From NCBI GenBank assembly GCA_025054905.1, contig JANWZF010000302.1, forward strand, positions 1 through 9,827: a DNA stretch of 9,827 bases, written 5' to 3'. The DNA comes from Tepidimonas sp. GTDB lineage: Bacteria > Pseudomonadota > Gammaproteobacteria > Burkholderiales > Burkholderiaceae_C. The notes beneath the pieces are model-generated. The model was not told where the DNA came from. It did no database searches and worked only from the letters and a program-made list of their open reading frames with translations. Position numbers and translations under genes: made by a program. Of this stretch, positions 1 through 6,450 are shown in pieces; positions within the stretch are counted from its first letter, which is position 1; each line of letters opens with the position of its first letter.

Positions 1-984
1 GTTCCCAGCGACGTTCAAGGCGCTGTTGCCGTTGGCAAGGTTGACGTAGAGCTGGGTCCGCTTGCTGAGGTTGTATTTGTACCCCGCGATCACGCTGCGT
101 GCGTCGGTACCAACCTGTTCACGGACGTTGTAGGACGCATAAACCAGCCCCGGCCCCACCGGCGCGGTGACCCCAAGCGCGTACGAGTTGTCGGCATTGC
201 CGTTGGCACCGCCCTGATCACGGAACGTGAACAGCACGCGCGCCACACCGAAGTCATAGGCCGCCGCGAGCTGATTGACTGCCTTCTGATTGCTGTTGGC
301 CGTGGCGCCCAAATAGTTGGTGAAGCTAACCACGATCGGCCCATTTGCATAGCGGACCGCCAGGCCACGCCCATTCTTACCGGCAGTTTCTTCCTTCGGG
401 GCATACTCCAGCTGAACCTGGAAGCCGCTGAACGACGGCGAATGATACTGGATCGCGTTGTTCACGAACACCGAGCTAGCTGCGCCGGCAACATCCCGTA
501 CCAAGACCGTGTTGGCATCGTGACCGCTCACACCCTTGGTGCCGTTGGCGAAAAGAGCATTGCCGTACAGCGTGTTGACGGGGCGCCCAAGCCGAACCGT
601 GCCAAAGCCACCGGACAAGCCAACGAACATCCCGTTGTTACCCAGCGAGGCCGTGTTATTGCAGCGATTATTTTGATTGGGGCAAGTTGGCGTTGGAGAC
701 AAAACTGGCTTACCATCCTGCACTAGGTGCGCAGGAATCGTTCCGTTATCAGAGTTGAATTGGGTCGAAATAAAAAAGTTGGCCTTCAGACCACCACCCA
801 AATCCTCGGTACCGCTCAGCGTCCAGTTGCTGGTACCATTGCGGTTGGGGGTCATTCTGAACGGATCGCCCGAGAAGCGCTTTTCGAAGCCAGCGTCGAT
901 CACCCCGCTCAAGGTCACGCTCGACTGCGCCATCGCCGCACCGGTGGCCGCCAAGGCCGCCAGAGCGATCAGAGTCTTTTTCAT
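1..984 (-). CDS. Gram-negative general porin (C-terminus cut by window edge)
   Basis: This is an outer-membrane beta-barrel porin that would form a trimeric diffusion channel for small hydrophilic solutes. The frame is open from ATG at 984 to base 1, giving 328 residues without a stop. The usual length is about 340-390, so the final strands and terminal aromatic residue lie outside the window. Residues 1-19 are a signal peptide (MKKTLIALAALAATGAAMA), with cleavage before QSSVTLSG. The start of the mature protein (SSVTLSGVIDAGF), the NWTLSGTEDLGGGLKANFF segment, and the GLSGGFGTVRLGRP segment match the Burkholderiales Porin_4 family. Alternating aromatic and polar residues fit barrel strands. 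A Shine-Dalgarno GGAGAG sits at 991-996, six bases before the start. A CPNQNNRC loop (two Cys, near residues 99-106) may form a disulfide. Its codons are less GC-rich than those of its neighbours, as is common for abundant porins. The family is certain; substrate preference cannot be told. Confidence 0.95.
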   Translation of the reverse strand, partial: MKKTLIALAALAATGAAMAQSSVTLSGVIDAGFEKRFSGDPFRMTPNRNGTSNWTLSGTEDLGGGLKANFFISTQFNSDNGTIPAHLVQDGKPVLSPTPTCPNQNNRCNNTASLGNNGMFVGLSGGFGTVRLGRPVNTLYGNALFANGTKGVSGHDANTVLVRDVAGAASSVFVNNAIQYHSPSFSGFQVQLEYAPKEETAGKNGRGLAVRYANGPIVVSFTNYLGATANSNQKAVNQLAAAYDFGVARVLFTFRDQGGANGNADNSYALGVTAPVGPGLVYASYNVREQVGTDARSVIAGYKYNLSKRTQLYVNLANGNSALNVAGN

Positions 985-990
985 AGGAGT

Positions 991-996
991 CTCTCC
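991..996 (-). promoter_or_regulatory. Ribosome binding site of the porin
   Basis: GGAGAG on the minus strand lies six bases upstream of the porin ATG at 984. It supports that start, which is also the first residue of a complete signal peptide. Confidence 0.75.
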
Positions 997-1057
997 AAGA
1001 AGTTGTCCGAGAGGTTGCAACGGCGCCGCGTAGGCGGCGCGGCCTCCATGGGGAAGC

Positions 1058-1074
1058 TGGTGCGTATTGCACCA
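1058..1074. repeat. Inverted repeat TGGTGC-N5-GCACCA, possible operator upstream of the porin
   Basis: The sequence TGGTGCgtattGCACCA is a perfect 6-bp inverted repeat with a 5-bp spacer, 74 bp upstream of the porin ATG. The total length (17 bp) suits a dimeric regulator or a small RNA hairpin in the porin leader. The half-sites face the opposite way from the NtrC consensus (GCACCA-N3-TGGTGC), so NtrC is not claimed. Confidence 0.4.
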
Positions 1075-1125
1075 GAAAGTGCGGCCCTTGCCCAGTATTG
1101 GGGCTGTTGCCCGTCTTGGAACGTT

Positions 1126-1146
1126 GCGCCGGCACAACACCGGCGC
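1126..1146 (-). repeat. 7-bp hairpin GCGCCGG/CCGGCGC
   Basis: GCGCCGG (1126-1132) and CCGGCGC (1140-1146) are perfect complements around a 7-base loop. It lies between the methyltransferase stop and the porin start. It could be a second transcription stop for the methyltransferase or part of the porin upstream region. No T run follows on the minus strand. Confidence 0.4.
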
Positions 1147-1174
1147 GGCCGGCCCGCCACGTCTGGCCTGCCCC

Positions 1175-1207
1175 GGGGGGGCCACAGCGCCCACACCGGG
1201 CCCCCCC
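1175..1207 (-). terminator. Possible terminator hairpin after rlmI
   Basis: GGGGGGGCC (1175-1183) and GGCCCCCCC (1199-1207) are perfect 9-bp complementary arms around a 15-base loop. The hairpin begins 15 bases past the methyltransferase stop codon, so its position fits a terminator on the minus strand. There is no U tract after it, so it would be an atypical intrinsic terminator or a stabilising 3' stem-loop. Confidence 0.4.
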
Positions 1208-1222
1208 GCGGAGCCGACCGCC

Positions 1223-2404
1223 CTAGCGCCGCAACACCACCAACCCCTTCAGGTACTCCCCCTCCGGGAAGGCCAGGCCCACCGGGTGGTCGGGCGCGCC
1301 GCCGTGGCGGCCGAGGATGACCGCGTCGGCGTCGGCCTCCTGCGCGGCGCTGGCCACGATTTTCTGGAACAGCTCCACCCCCACCGCCCCGGAGCAGGAG
1401 TAGGTCAGCAGCAGCCCGCCCGGTGGCAGCAGCTTGAAGGCCAGGCGGTTGACGTCCTTGTAGGCGCGCGCGGCGCGCTGCAGGTGCGCCGCGCTGGGGG
1501 CCAGCTTGGGCGGATCGAGCACGATCAGGTCAAAGCGCCGCCCCTCGGCCACGAAGGCGCGCAGCGTGGCATTGACGTCGGCATCGAGCCAGCTGCAGCG
1601 CTGCGGCTGCAGGCCGTTGAGCGCCACGTGCGCCTGGGCGCGCTGCAGCGCGGGGGCGCTGGAGTCCACCGACACCACGTGGCGCGCCCCGCCGGCCAGC
1701 GCCGCCAGCGTGAAGCCGCCGGTGTAGCAGTAGGCGTTGAGCACCTGCGCACAGCCGAACTGGCGCACCAGGCGCGCGCAGTCGCGGCGGCTGTCGCGCT
1801 GGTCGAGGTAGTAGCCGGTCTTGTGGCCGCTGGCCACATCCAGCGTCAGGCGCCAGCCGTGCTCGTGGATGGTGACTTCGGTGGCGCCACCGCCGCGCAG
1901 CCAGCCGGTGACGTTGGGCAGCCCCTCCAGTTGGCGCACGCCGGAGTCCGAGCGCTCGTACAGGCGCGCACAGCCCGTCAGCCCCAGCAGCAGATCGGCC
2001 AGCAGCTCCTTGTGACGCTCCACGCCGCTGGCGCCAAACTGCGCCACCAGCGTGTCGGCGTAGCGGTCCACGATCAGGCCGGGCAGGCCGTCGGACTCGC
2101 CGTGCACCAGGCGCACGCCGTCGCTGTCGATGGCCAGGCGCTGGCGCAGCCCGATGGCCGCCTGCAGCCGCCGCTCGAAAAAAGCGGCGTCGATGCGCTC
2201 GGCCTCGTCAAAACTCCAGACCCGCACGCGGATGCGCGAGCGCGGCGCGTAGGCCCCCCAGGCCAGAAAGCGGCCGTCGGCGGCCTCCACCCGCACCAGC
2301 TCGCCCGTGTCGGCCGCGCCGCGTTCGATGGCGCTGTCAAACACCCAGGGGTGACGGCGCAGCAGCGAGCGTTCCTTGCCCGCCTTGAGTCGTAGGTTTT
2401 TCAT
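1223..2404 (-). CDS. rlmI: 23S rRNA (cytosine-C5) methyltransferase, RlmI family
   Basis: A SAM-dependent methyltransferase of the RlmI family, which in E. coli makes m5C1962 in 23S rRNA. It has 393 residues, against 396 in E. coli. Residues 1-75 form a PUA RNA-binding domain (GKERSLLRRHPWVF, then GRFLAWGAYAPRSRIRVRVW). The family motif GHKTGYYLDQRDSR is at 193-206. SAM-binding motif I is VLNAYCYTGGFTLAAL (221-236), with acidic Asp247 after it. DPPK is at 297-300. TYSCSG (334-339) carries Cys337, the expected catalytic cysteine. ATG 2404 was chosen because KNLRLKAGKERSLLRRHPWVF is the normal family N-terminus; upstream in-frame ATGs lie inside the divergent gene. There is no Shine-Dalgarno; GACAAT lies seven bases before the ATG. 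It stands alone, divergent from the ATPase gene. The family is firm; the exact target base is inferred. Confidence 0.92.
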   Translation of the reverse strand: MKNLRLKAGKERSLLRRHPWVFDSAIERGAADTGELVRVEAADGRFLAWGAYAPRSRIRVRVWSFDEAERIDAAFFERRLQAAIGLRQRLAIDSDGVRLVHGESDGLPGLIVDRYADTLVAQFGASGVERHKELLADLLLGLTGCARLYERSDSGVRQLEGLPNVTGWLRGGGATEVTIHEHGWRLTLDVASGHKTGYYLDQRDSRRDCARLVRQFGCAQVLNAYCYTGGFTLAALAGGARHVVSVDSSAPALQRAQAHVALNGLQPQRCSWLDADVNATLRAFVAEGRRFDLIVLDPPKLAPSAAHLQRAARAYKDVNRLAFKLLPPGGLLLTYSCSGAVGVELFQKIVASAAQEADADAVILGRHGGAPDHPVGLAFPEGEYLKGLVVLRR

Positions 2405-2411
2405 GGGGGCG

Positions 2412-2417
2412 ATTGTC
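2412..2417 (-). promoter_or_regulatory. Candidate -10 box of rlmI, possible leaderless transcript
   Basis: GACAAT on the minus strand ends seven bases before the rlmI ATG, so transcription from it would start at or next to the start codon. This agrees with the absence of a Shine-Dalgarno. No good -35 is visible at 16-18 bp, so this is tentative. Confidence 0.3.
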
Positions 2418-2442
2418 CCACCCACGGCACACCGACTCTCGC

Positions 2443-2448
2443 TACCAT
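2443..2448 (+). promoter_or_regulatory. Candidate -10 box of the AAA/PD-(D/E)XK gene, possible leaderless transcript
   Basis: TACCAT ends eight bases before the ATG at 2457, and no Shine-Dalgarno precedes that ATG. The surrounding CGCTACCAT followed by GTGCCC recurs upstream of the Nudix-MBL gene at 8081-8096. No convincing -35 was found. Confidence 0.3.
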
Positions 2449-2456
2449 CCGTGCCC

Positions 2457-4103
2457 ATGAGCCCGCGCCGAAAGCTGCCCATTGGCATCCAGACCTTCGC
2501 CAAGATCCGCGACGGCGGTTGCTACTACGTTGACAAAACCCCGCTGATTGCGCGGCTGGCCGAGCAAGGGGGGTATTACTTGCTCTGCCGCCCCCGCCGT
2601 TTTGGCAAAAGCCTGCTGATCGACACGATTGCACAGGCCTTTGCCGGGCACCGCGCGCTGTTTGAGGGTGGCGGGGCGGCCGTGGCGCTGGGGGTCGATG
2701 CGGCTGTTGCGGATCGGCCGCGGCTGTACCTGGCCGAGCACTGGGACTGGGGCCGGCGTCATCCGGTGATACGCCTGAGCTTTGCCGAAGGCCGCATAAG
2801 CAAGCCCGACCAGCTCGAAGCGAACATCCACCACCAGCTCGATCTCAACGCCAGGGCACTGGGCGTCGAGCTGCCCAACGCCAGCCACGACCCGTCCATC
2901 CGGTTCCATGAACTCATCACCCGCGCAGCCGCAGCGCACGGCCAGCAAGCCGTGGTGCTGGTCGATGAGTACGACCAACCCATCCTCGACAACCTGGAAG
3001 CCCCCGAGGTTGCCCGCGCGATGCGCGAGGGCTTGAGGAATCTGTACTCCGTCATCAAGGGGCGCGATGCTGACATGCGCTTTGCGATGCTGACGGGTGT
3101 TTCCAGATTCAGCAAGGTGTCGATCTTTTCGGGCCTGAACAACCTGTACGACCTCACGCTGGACCCGGCCTTTGGCACGCTGTGCGGCTACACCGAAGAG
3201 GACCTCGACACGGTGTTTGCACCCGAGTTTGAAGCCGCCGCTGCTGAAGGCCAGCCCCTGGACCGTGCGCAGGTGCGCCGCTGGTACAACGGCTACGCCT
3301 GGGGACCCGTGAGCGTGTACAACCCCTTTGATGTGCTGTTGCTGCTGCGCATGCGGGAGTTTCGCGCGCACTGGTTCGAGACCGGCACGCCGACATTTTT
3401 GGTGCAGTGGCTGAAAGCACGGGGGTTTTACACCCCCCGTCTGGAACATCTATGGGCCAGCGAGGCGTTGCTGTCCGCGTTCGATGTCGAGCACATCGCC
3501 CCTGAAGCGCTTTTGTGGCAGACCGGCTACCTGACGATCCGCGGCGTGGAGCGGTACGGCAGCGTGGCGGAATATCGTTTGGCCGTGCCCAACCTTGAGG
3601 TGCGCGCGGCGCTCAACGAGGCGCTCATGCAGGCCTGGCACCCCCAGCCGCAGGCGTCGCCGATGCGCGCGCTGCACCGTGCTTTGGCCAGCGGCGATGC
3701 CCAAGCCCTGCGTGAACATTTCGAGCGCCTGTTTGCTTCCATCCCGCACGACTGGTACCGCGCCAACCCGATTGCGCAGTACGAGGGCTACTTTGCCAGT
3801 GTGTGCTACAGCCACCTGGCCAGCCTGGGGGTGGAGATCGTCCCGGAGGACGTGACGCAACAAGGCCAGTGTGACCTCACGGTCAGGCACGCGGGCACCG
3901 TGTGGGTGTTGGAGTTCAAGGTCATCGACGGCGAACGGGCCACGGGCGAGGCGCTACGGCAGCTCCAGACCCAGGGCTATGCCGCCAAGTACCGTGGCGC
4001 GCCGGGTGTGCAGCGTGTGATCGAGGTGGGTGTGGAGTTTAGCCGTAGCCGGCGGCAGATTGTGGGGTGGCAGGCCGTCGGCACAGGATCAACTGGCATC
4101 TGA
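2457..4103 (+). CDS. AAA-ATPase-like protein with C-terminal PD-(D/E)XK nuclease-like domain
   Basis: A 548-residue protein of the predicted AAA-ATPase (PF09820) plus PD-(D/E)XK (PF08011, DUF1703) architecture; no characterised function is known to me. The N-terminal KLPIGIQTFAKIR and YYVDKTPLI are the family signature. The Walker A-like loop is CRPRRFGKSLLIDT (44-57, Lys51, Ser52). Walker B is AVVLVDEYDQPI (165-176, Asp170, Glu171). A sensor-like strand FAMLTGVSRFSK follows at 209-220. The C-terminal domain shows Asp473 (QCD) and Glu486-x-Lys488 (LEFK), the D...ExK nuclease triad, with QYEGYF at 441-446 as a likely preceding helix. All key residues are present, so it looks active. ATG 2457 starts the conserved region; the upstream in-frame ATG at 2376 would overlap rlmI. 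It has no partner gene: rlmI diverges and the DsrE gene converges 70 bp downstream. The family is scattered and often multicopy, so horizontal acquisition is plausible. A defence or nucleic-acid-processing role is only a guess. Confidence 0.9.
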   Translation: MSPRRKLPIGIQTFAKIRDGGCYYVDKTPLIARLAEQGGYYLLCRPRRFGKSLLIDTIAQAFAGHRALFEGGGAAVALGVDAAVADRPRLYLAEHWDWGRRHPVIRLSFAEGRISKPDQLEANIHHQLDLNARALGVELPNASHDPSIRFHELITRAAAAHGQQAVVLVDEYDQPILDNLEAPEVARAMREGLRNLYSVIKGRDADMRFAMLTGVSRFSKVSIFSGLNNLYDLTLDPAFGTLCGYTEEDLDTVFAPEFEAAAAEGQPLDRAQVRRWYNGYAWGPVSVYNPFDVLLLLRMREFRAHWFETGTPTFLVQWLKARGFYTPRLEHLWASEALLSAFDVEHIAPEALLWQTGYLTIRGVERYGSVAEYRLAVPNLEVRAALNEALMQAWHPQPQASPMRALHRALASGDAQALREHFERLFASIPHDWYRANPIAQYEGYFASVCYSHLASLGVEIVPEDVTQQGQCDLTVRHAGTVWVLEFKVIDGERATGEALRQLQTQGYAAKYRGAPGVQRVIEVGVEFSRSRRQIVGWQAVGTGSTGI

Positions 4104-4173
4104 ACGTGCGCGACGTGCGGCGGCGTCGGCCCGCCCCAATCCCGCGCAGCCCGACCCAACCGGACGGGGGCTC
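4104..4173. other. Convergent intergenic gap
   Basis: These 70 bases separate two convergent genes. A bidirectional terminator would be expected, but only weak stems are visible, for example CGACG (4111-4115) with CGTCG (4124-4128), and neither strand has a T run. Confidence 0.5.
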
Positions 4174-4602
4174 TTACGGCCGCAGGTACACAAACCCCTC
4201 GCGCGCCTGCAGCCGGGCCACTTCAGCCACGCCAGAGGGCACGACCTTGGCCTCGGGTACGACCTTGCTGGCGTCGATTTTGCGCGCCACCAGGGTGTTG
4301 TTGCAGACGCGAAACTCGACCCCGCGGTTGGCCAGCTCACCGATGGCGCCCGCAAACGGCTGGTCCTGCTGGTTGACCGCACCTTCCAGCAGGAAGTCGA
4401 TGCCCAGCCCGTGGGTGACGACGACGATTTTGGCGCTGGGGTCGGCGTTGAGGTGGTTGCGGATGTTGCCGATGGCCCGCGTGGCCTGCGGGATGCCTTC
4501 ACTGAGGTGGTAGACGACTTTGATCGGTTCAGCGGCGTGCGCGCCAGCCGCCAACATGAAGAACGCAAGGCACGCCGCGATCCAACGCCAGAGAGAACGC
4601 AT
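4174..4602 (-). CDS. Secreted DsrE-family protein
   Basis: A 142-residue protein with an N-terminal signal peptide (residues 1-23, ending AGAHA before AEPIK), so the mature form is probably periplasmic. The mature part has the DsrE-like alternating pattern: strand IKVVYHL (27-33), helix GNIRNHLNA, strand AKIVVVTHG (57-65), then VEFRVCNNTL (95-104). The single cysteine, Cys100, sits where the DsrE/DsrF fold often carries its active or persulfide-binding cysteine. Start ATG 4602 is supported by AGGAG seven bases upstream and by the complete signal peptide. The gene lies 37 bases after the xerC stop and is probably transcribed with it. Related exported DsrE proteins occur in many Betaproteobacteria; their role is not settled, and a link to sulfur transfer or redox chemistry is inferred from the fold alone. 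Confidence 0.85.
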   Translation of the reverse strand: MRSLWRWIAACLAFFMLAAGAHAAEPIKVVYHLSEGIPQATRAIGNIRNHLNADPSAKIVVVTHGLGIDFLLEGAVNQQDQPFAGAIGELANRGVEFRVCNNTLVARKIDASKVVPEAKVVPSGVAEVARLQAREGFVYLRP

Positions 4603-4609
4603 GGTCAAG

Positions 4610-4614
4610 CTCCT
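4610..4614 (-). promoter_or_regulatory. Ribosome binding site of the DsrE gene
   Basis: AGGAG lies seven bases upstream of ATG 4602 on the minus strand. It fixes this start over in-frame ATG 4701, which would lie inside xerC and lose the signal peptide. Confidence 0.75.
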
Positions 4615-4629
4615 AAAACGACAGGATGT

Positions 4630-4643
4630 TTGACCATTGTCAA
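4630..4643. repeat. Palindrome TTGAC-catt-GTCAA overlapping the xerC stop
   Basis: TTGACcattGTCAA is a perfect 5-bp inverted repeat with a 4-base spacer, covering the xerC TGA and lying 28 bases before the DsrE start. Read on the minus strand it contains TTGACA, a perfect -35 hexamer, but no acceptable -10 follows at 16-18 bp. It could instead be an operator or a small intergenic stem. Confidence 0.3.
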
Positions 4644-5686
4644 TCGTGGCGCCGACCCTGACCAGCGCGGGGTTTCCCGGATACCCCCGAGGGTTGACCA
4701 TCGACCGACGGGGGTGGCGCCCGGCGCTGCGCGCGCGGGTGGGCGGCTTCGTACACCCGGCTCAGGTGTTGAAAGTCCAGCCGGGTGTACACCTGCGTGG
4801 AGGCGATGCTGGCGTGGCCGAGCAGCTCCTGCACGGCGCGCAGGTCGCCGCTGGACTGCAGCAGATGGCTGGCAAAGCTGTGGCGCAGCATGTGCGGGTG
4901 TACGTGCTGCGGCAGGCCGCCGCGGCGCGCCTGCTCGGCCAGACGGCGCCGCGCCACCTGCGGGCTCAGGCGCGCCCCCCGTGCGCCCAGCCACAGGGCC
5001 GGCTCATCCGCCCCCTCTGCGGGCAGCAGCGCCGCACGCTGCGCCAGCCAGTCGCGCAGGGCGGCCAGTGCGGCAGGGCCCACCGGCGCGCTGCGCCATT
5101 TGCCCCCCTTGCCCTGCACGTGCACCTCGCCGGCGTGCTCATCGACCCAGCCGCGCGCGCGGGCGCTGGGCTGCACGTCCAGCGCCAGCAGCTCGCCCAG
5201 GCGCAGGCCGCTGCCGTACAGCAGTTCGACCATGGCCCGATCGCGCGCGGCTTGCGCTTGCGCACGCGGATCGCCAGCCGTATGCGCAGGTGCTGTAGCG
5301 GCCGATTCAACCAGGTGCAGCGCCTGCTCCACCGATAGCGCCTTGGGCAGGGGGCGCGCGGCGCGCGGGGCGCGCACGCCCTGCACCGGATGGACGTCGA
5401 TGAGACCACAGCGGCCCAGCCAGCTGTAAAAGCCGCGCCAGCTGGACAGCACCAGCGCGATGCCACGCGGCTGCCGTCCAGCGGCGTGCAGCTGCGCGGC
5501 CCAGCGGCGCACGTGCGCCGGGTGCACCTGGGTCAGCGTCAGGCCCTCTTGCGCGGCCCGGCGCCGCAGCTCGTGCAGGTGGGTGGTGTACAACGCGACG
5601 GTGCGCGCGCTCAGGCGGCGCTGCACGCGCAGGTGCTGCAGGTAGTCGTGCAGCAGCGCGTCGTCGTCGGGCACGGTGGCGGGCAT
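4640..5686 (-). CDS. xerC: Tyrosine recombinase XerC
   Basis: A site-specific recombinase that, with XerD, resolves chromosome dimers at dif during division in the cytoplasm. It has 348 residues; the family is usually about 300. The N-terminal SAM-like core-binding domain covers about residues 8-100. The catalytic domain follows with all active residues visible: Arg162 (SGLRLGE), Lys193 (QGKGGK), His265 and Arg268 (HPHMLRHSF), His291 (LLGHAS), and nucleophile Tyr300 (TQVYTRLD). After the normal family end, about 25 extra residues rich in Pro, Gly, Arg and Gln (APPPSVDGQPSG then GKPRAGQGRRHD) form a basic tail. Start ATG 5686 follows GGGGGAG; ATG 5698, four codons earlier, is an alternative. 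The gene begins 14-26 bases after the DUF484 stop, so translation is probably coupled. XerC rather than XerD is assigned from the dapF-DUF484-xerC context. Confidence 0.93.
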   Translation of the reverse strand: MPATVPDDDALLHDYLQHLRVQRRLSARTVALYTTHLHELRRRAAQEGLTLTQVHPAHVRRWAAQLHAAGRQPRGIALVLSSWRGFYSWLGRCGLIDVHPVQGVRAPRAARPLPKALSVEQALHLVESAATAPAHTAGDPRAQAQAARDRAMVELLYGSGLRLGELLALDVQPSARARGWVDEHAGEVHVQGKGGKWRSAPVGPAALAALRDWLAQRAALLPAEGADEPALWLGARGARLSPQVARRRLAEQARRGGLPQHVHPHMLRHSFASHLLQSSGDLRAVQELLGHASIASTQVYTRLDFQHLSRVYEAAHPRAQRRAPPPSVDGQPSGVSGKPRAGQGRRHD

Positions 5687-5712
5687 GGCTCCCCCCATCC
5701 TGCCAGCACGCC

Positions 5713-6411
5713 TCAGGCGGCCGCTGGCGCAGGCAGCAGGCGTGTCAGGGCAGCAGCCGCCACCTCGCCCAGGCGCTGCAGGAAGTCGGTGCCGGCATCG
5801 GCGCTGAAGCGCTGCGCCTCGTGGCTGGCCAGCACCAGCAGGCCAAAGGCGGGCTGCTGCGGGTCTGCCCGCAGCGGCACCAGCGCCACCGACGCCGCGC
5901 TGTCGGGCTGCGCCAACCACTGCACCGCCGCCACCCCCGGGTTGGGGCCCACGTAGGGCCGCGGCAAGGACTGCACGAAGGCGCGCACCTCGTCATCGAC
6001 CGGGGCCGCCCAGGGCTGGTCGGCCCAGGCGGCCTCAACGCCCCACAGGCGCAGTGCCACCTGAGGCACGGCAAAGGTCTGCGCCAGCCCCTCGGTGACC
6101 AGCGCAGGCAGCACAGCGGCGCTGCGCGCCGCCAGCAGCGGGGTGGTCCAGCGGTGCAGGCGCTCGATGAGCCCCATGTTGTCCTGGCCATGGCGGATCA
6201 TCTCGCCGGCGCGCAGCTCGGTCTGGCGCAGCCGCTCGCGCAGCAGCTCGGCCTGCCGCTCCAGCAGGCTGACGGCGCGCCCGGTCAGTGGGCTGGTCAG
6301 CTGCACCGCCGCCAGCAGTTCGGCGTGGCGCTCAAAAAAATCCGGCCGGTTGAGCAAAAACTGGGCGATGTCGTCTTCGGTGATCGGCTGCAGGGTCGGT
6401 GCGGTGTTCAC
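5713..6411 (-). CDS. DUF484 family protein (YigA-like), GAF-like domain
   Basis: A 232-residue cytoplasmic protein of the DUF484 family, equivalent in position to E. coli yigA between dapF and xerC. The N-terminus has the family signature ITEDDIAQFLLNRPDFFERHAELL (residues 10-33), which is unusually easy to recognise. A probable coiled coil spans about 48-85 (SLLERQAELLRERLRQTELR onward). A GAF-like fold follows to about 225 (ALVTEGLAQTFAVPQVALRLWG, then FGLLVLASHEAQRFSADAGTDFLQRLG). The start is GTG at 6411, supported by GGGAG eight bases upstream. Function is unknown to me; the conserved neighbourhood suggests, but does not show, a link to XerC or cell-wall metabolism. Confidence 0.92.
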   Translation of the reverse strand: MNTAPTLQPITEDDIAQFLLNRPDFFERHAELLAAVQLTSPLTGRAVSLLERQAELLRERLRQTELRAGEMIRHGQDNMGLIERLHRWTTPLLAARSAAVLPALVTEGLAQTFAVPQVALRLWGVEAAWADQPWAAPVDDEVRAFVQSLPRPYVGPNPGVAAVQWLAQPDSAASVALVPLRADPQQPAFGLLVLASHEAQRFSADAGTDFLQRLGEVAAAALTRLLPAPAAA

Positions 6412-6419
6412 GGCTTGAG

Positions 6420-6424
6420 CTCCC
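6420..6424 (-). promoter_or_regulatory. Ribosome binding site of the DUF484 gene
   Basis: GGGAG lies eight bases upstream of the GTG at 6411 and decides this non-ATG start. The family N-terminal motif begins nine codons later, so no later start is possible without losing it. Confidence 0.65.
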
Positions 6425-6450
6425 GTCGGGTGGGGCCGCAGCGTAGCGGC

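Larger units (their letters stand above)
985..1222. other. Intergenic region between rlmI end and porin start
   Basis: This 238-bp stretch holds no credible gene. It contains the porin ribosome binding site, a TGGTGC/GCACCA palindrome at 1058-1074, and two GC-rich inverted repeats at 1126-1146 and 1175-1207 that follow the stop of the rRNA methyltransferase. The porin promoter must lie here, but no convincing -35/-10 pair was found by eye. It is extremely rich in G/C homopolymer runs near 1175-1207. Confidence 0.7.

Noticed and set aside
1..984. Porin as a pseudogene
   Set aside because: Hand translation gives an uninterrupted frame with an intact signal peptide to the window edge; the missing end is due to the window boundary.
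1058..1082. NtrC or sigma-54 type site before the porin
   Set aside because: The half-sites are in the wrong order for NtrC (and the GCAC-N6-GTGC alternative has the wrong spacing), and no GG-N10-GC element with the right bases is present.
1067..2395. Long plus-strand open frame (442 codons) opposite rlmI
   Set aside because: It lies antisense to a complete, motif-rich methyltransferase and its translation is low-complexity Ala/Gly/Arg/His/Gln, as expected from a high-GC shadow frame.
2405..2503. Longer rlmI start at 2503
   Set aside because: It would add 33 residues with no family similarity and overlap the start of the divergent ATPase gene; the PUA domain begins normally at ATG 2404.
2442..3449. 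Minus-strand open frame inside the ATPase gene
   Set aside because: No domain, no ribosome binding site, and full overlap with the well-supported AAA/PD-(D/E)XK frame.
2457..4103. A multi-gene defence system around the AAA/PD-(D/E)XK gene
   Set aside because: Both neighbours are housekeeping or unrelated genes on the opposite strand; no toxin, methylase partner, reverse transcriptase, integrase or repeat is seen, so only the single gene can be flagged.
4030..5298. Plus-strand open frame spanning the DsrE gene and part of xerC
   Set aside because: It crosses two real genes on the other strand and is biased Ala/Pro/Arg sequence without motifs.
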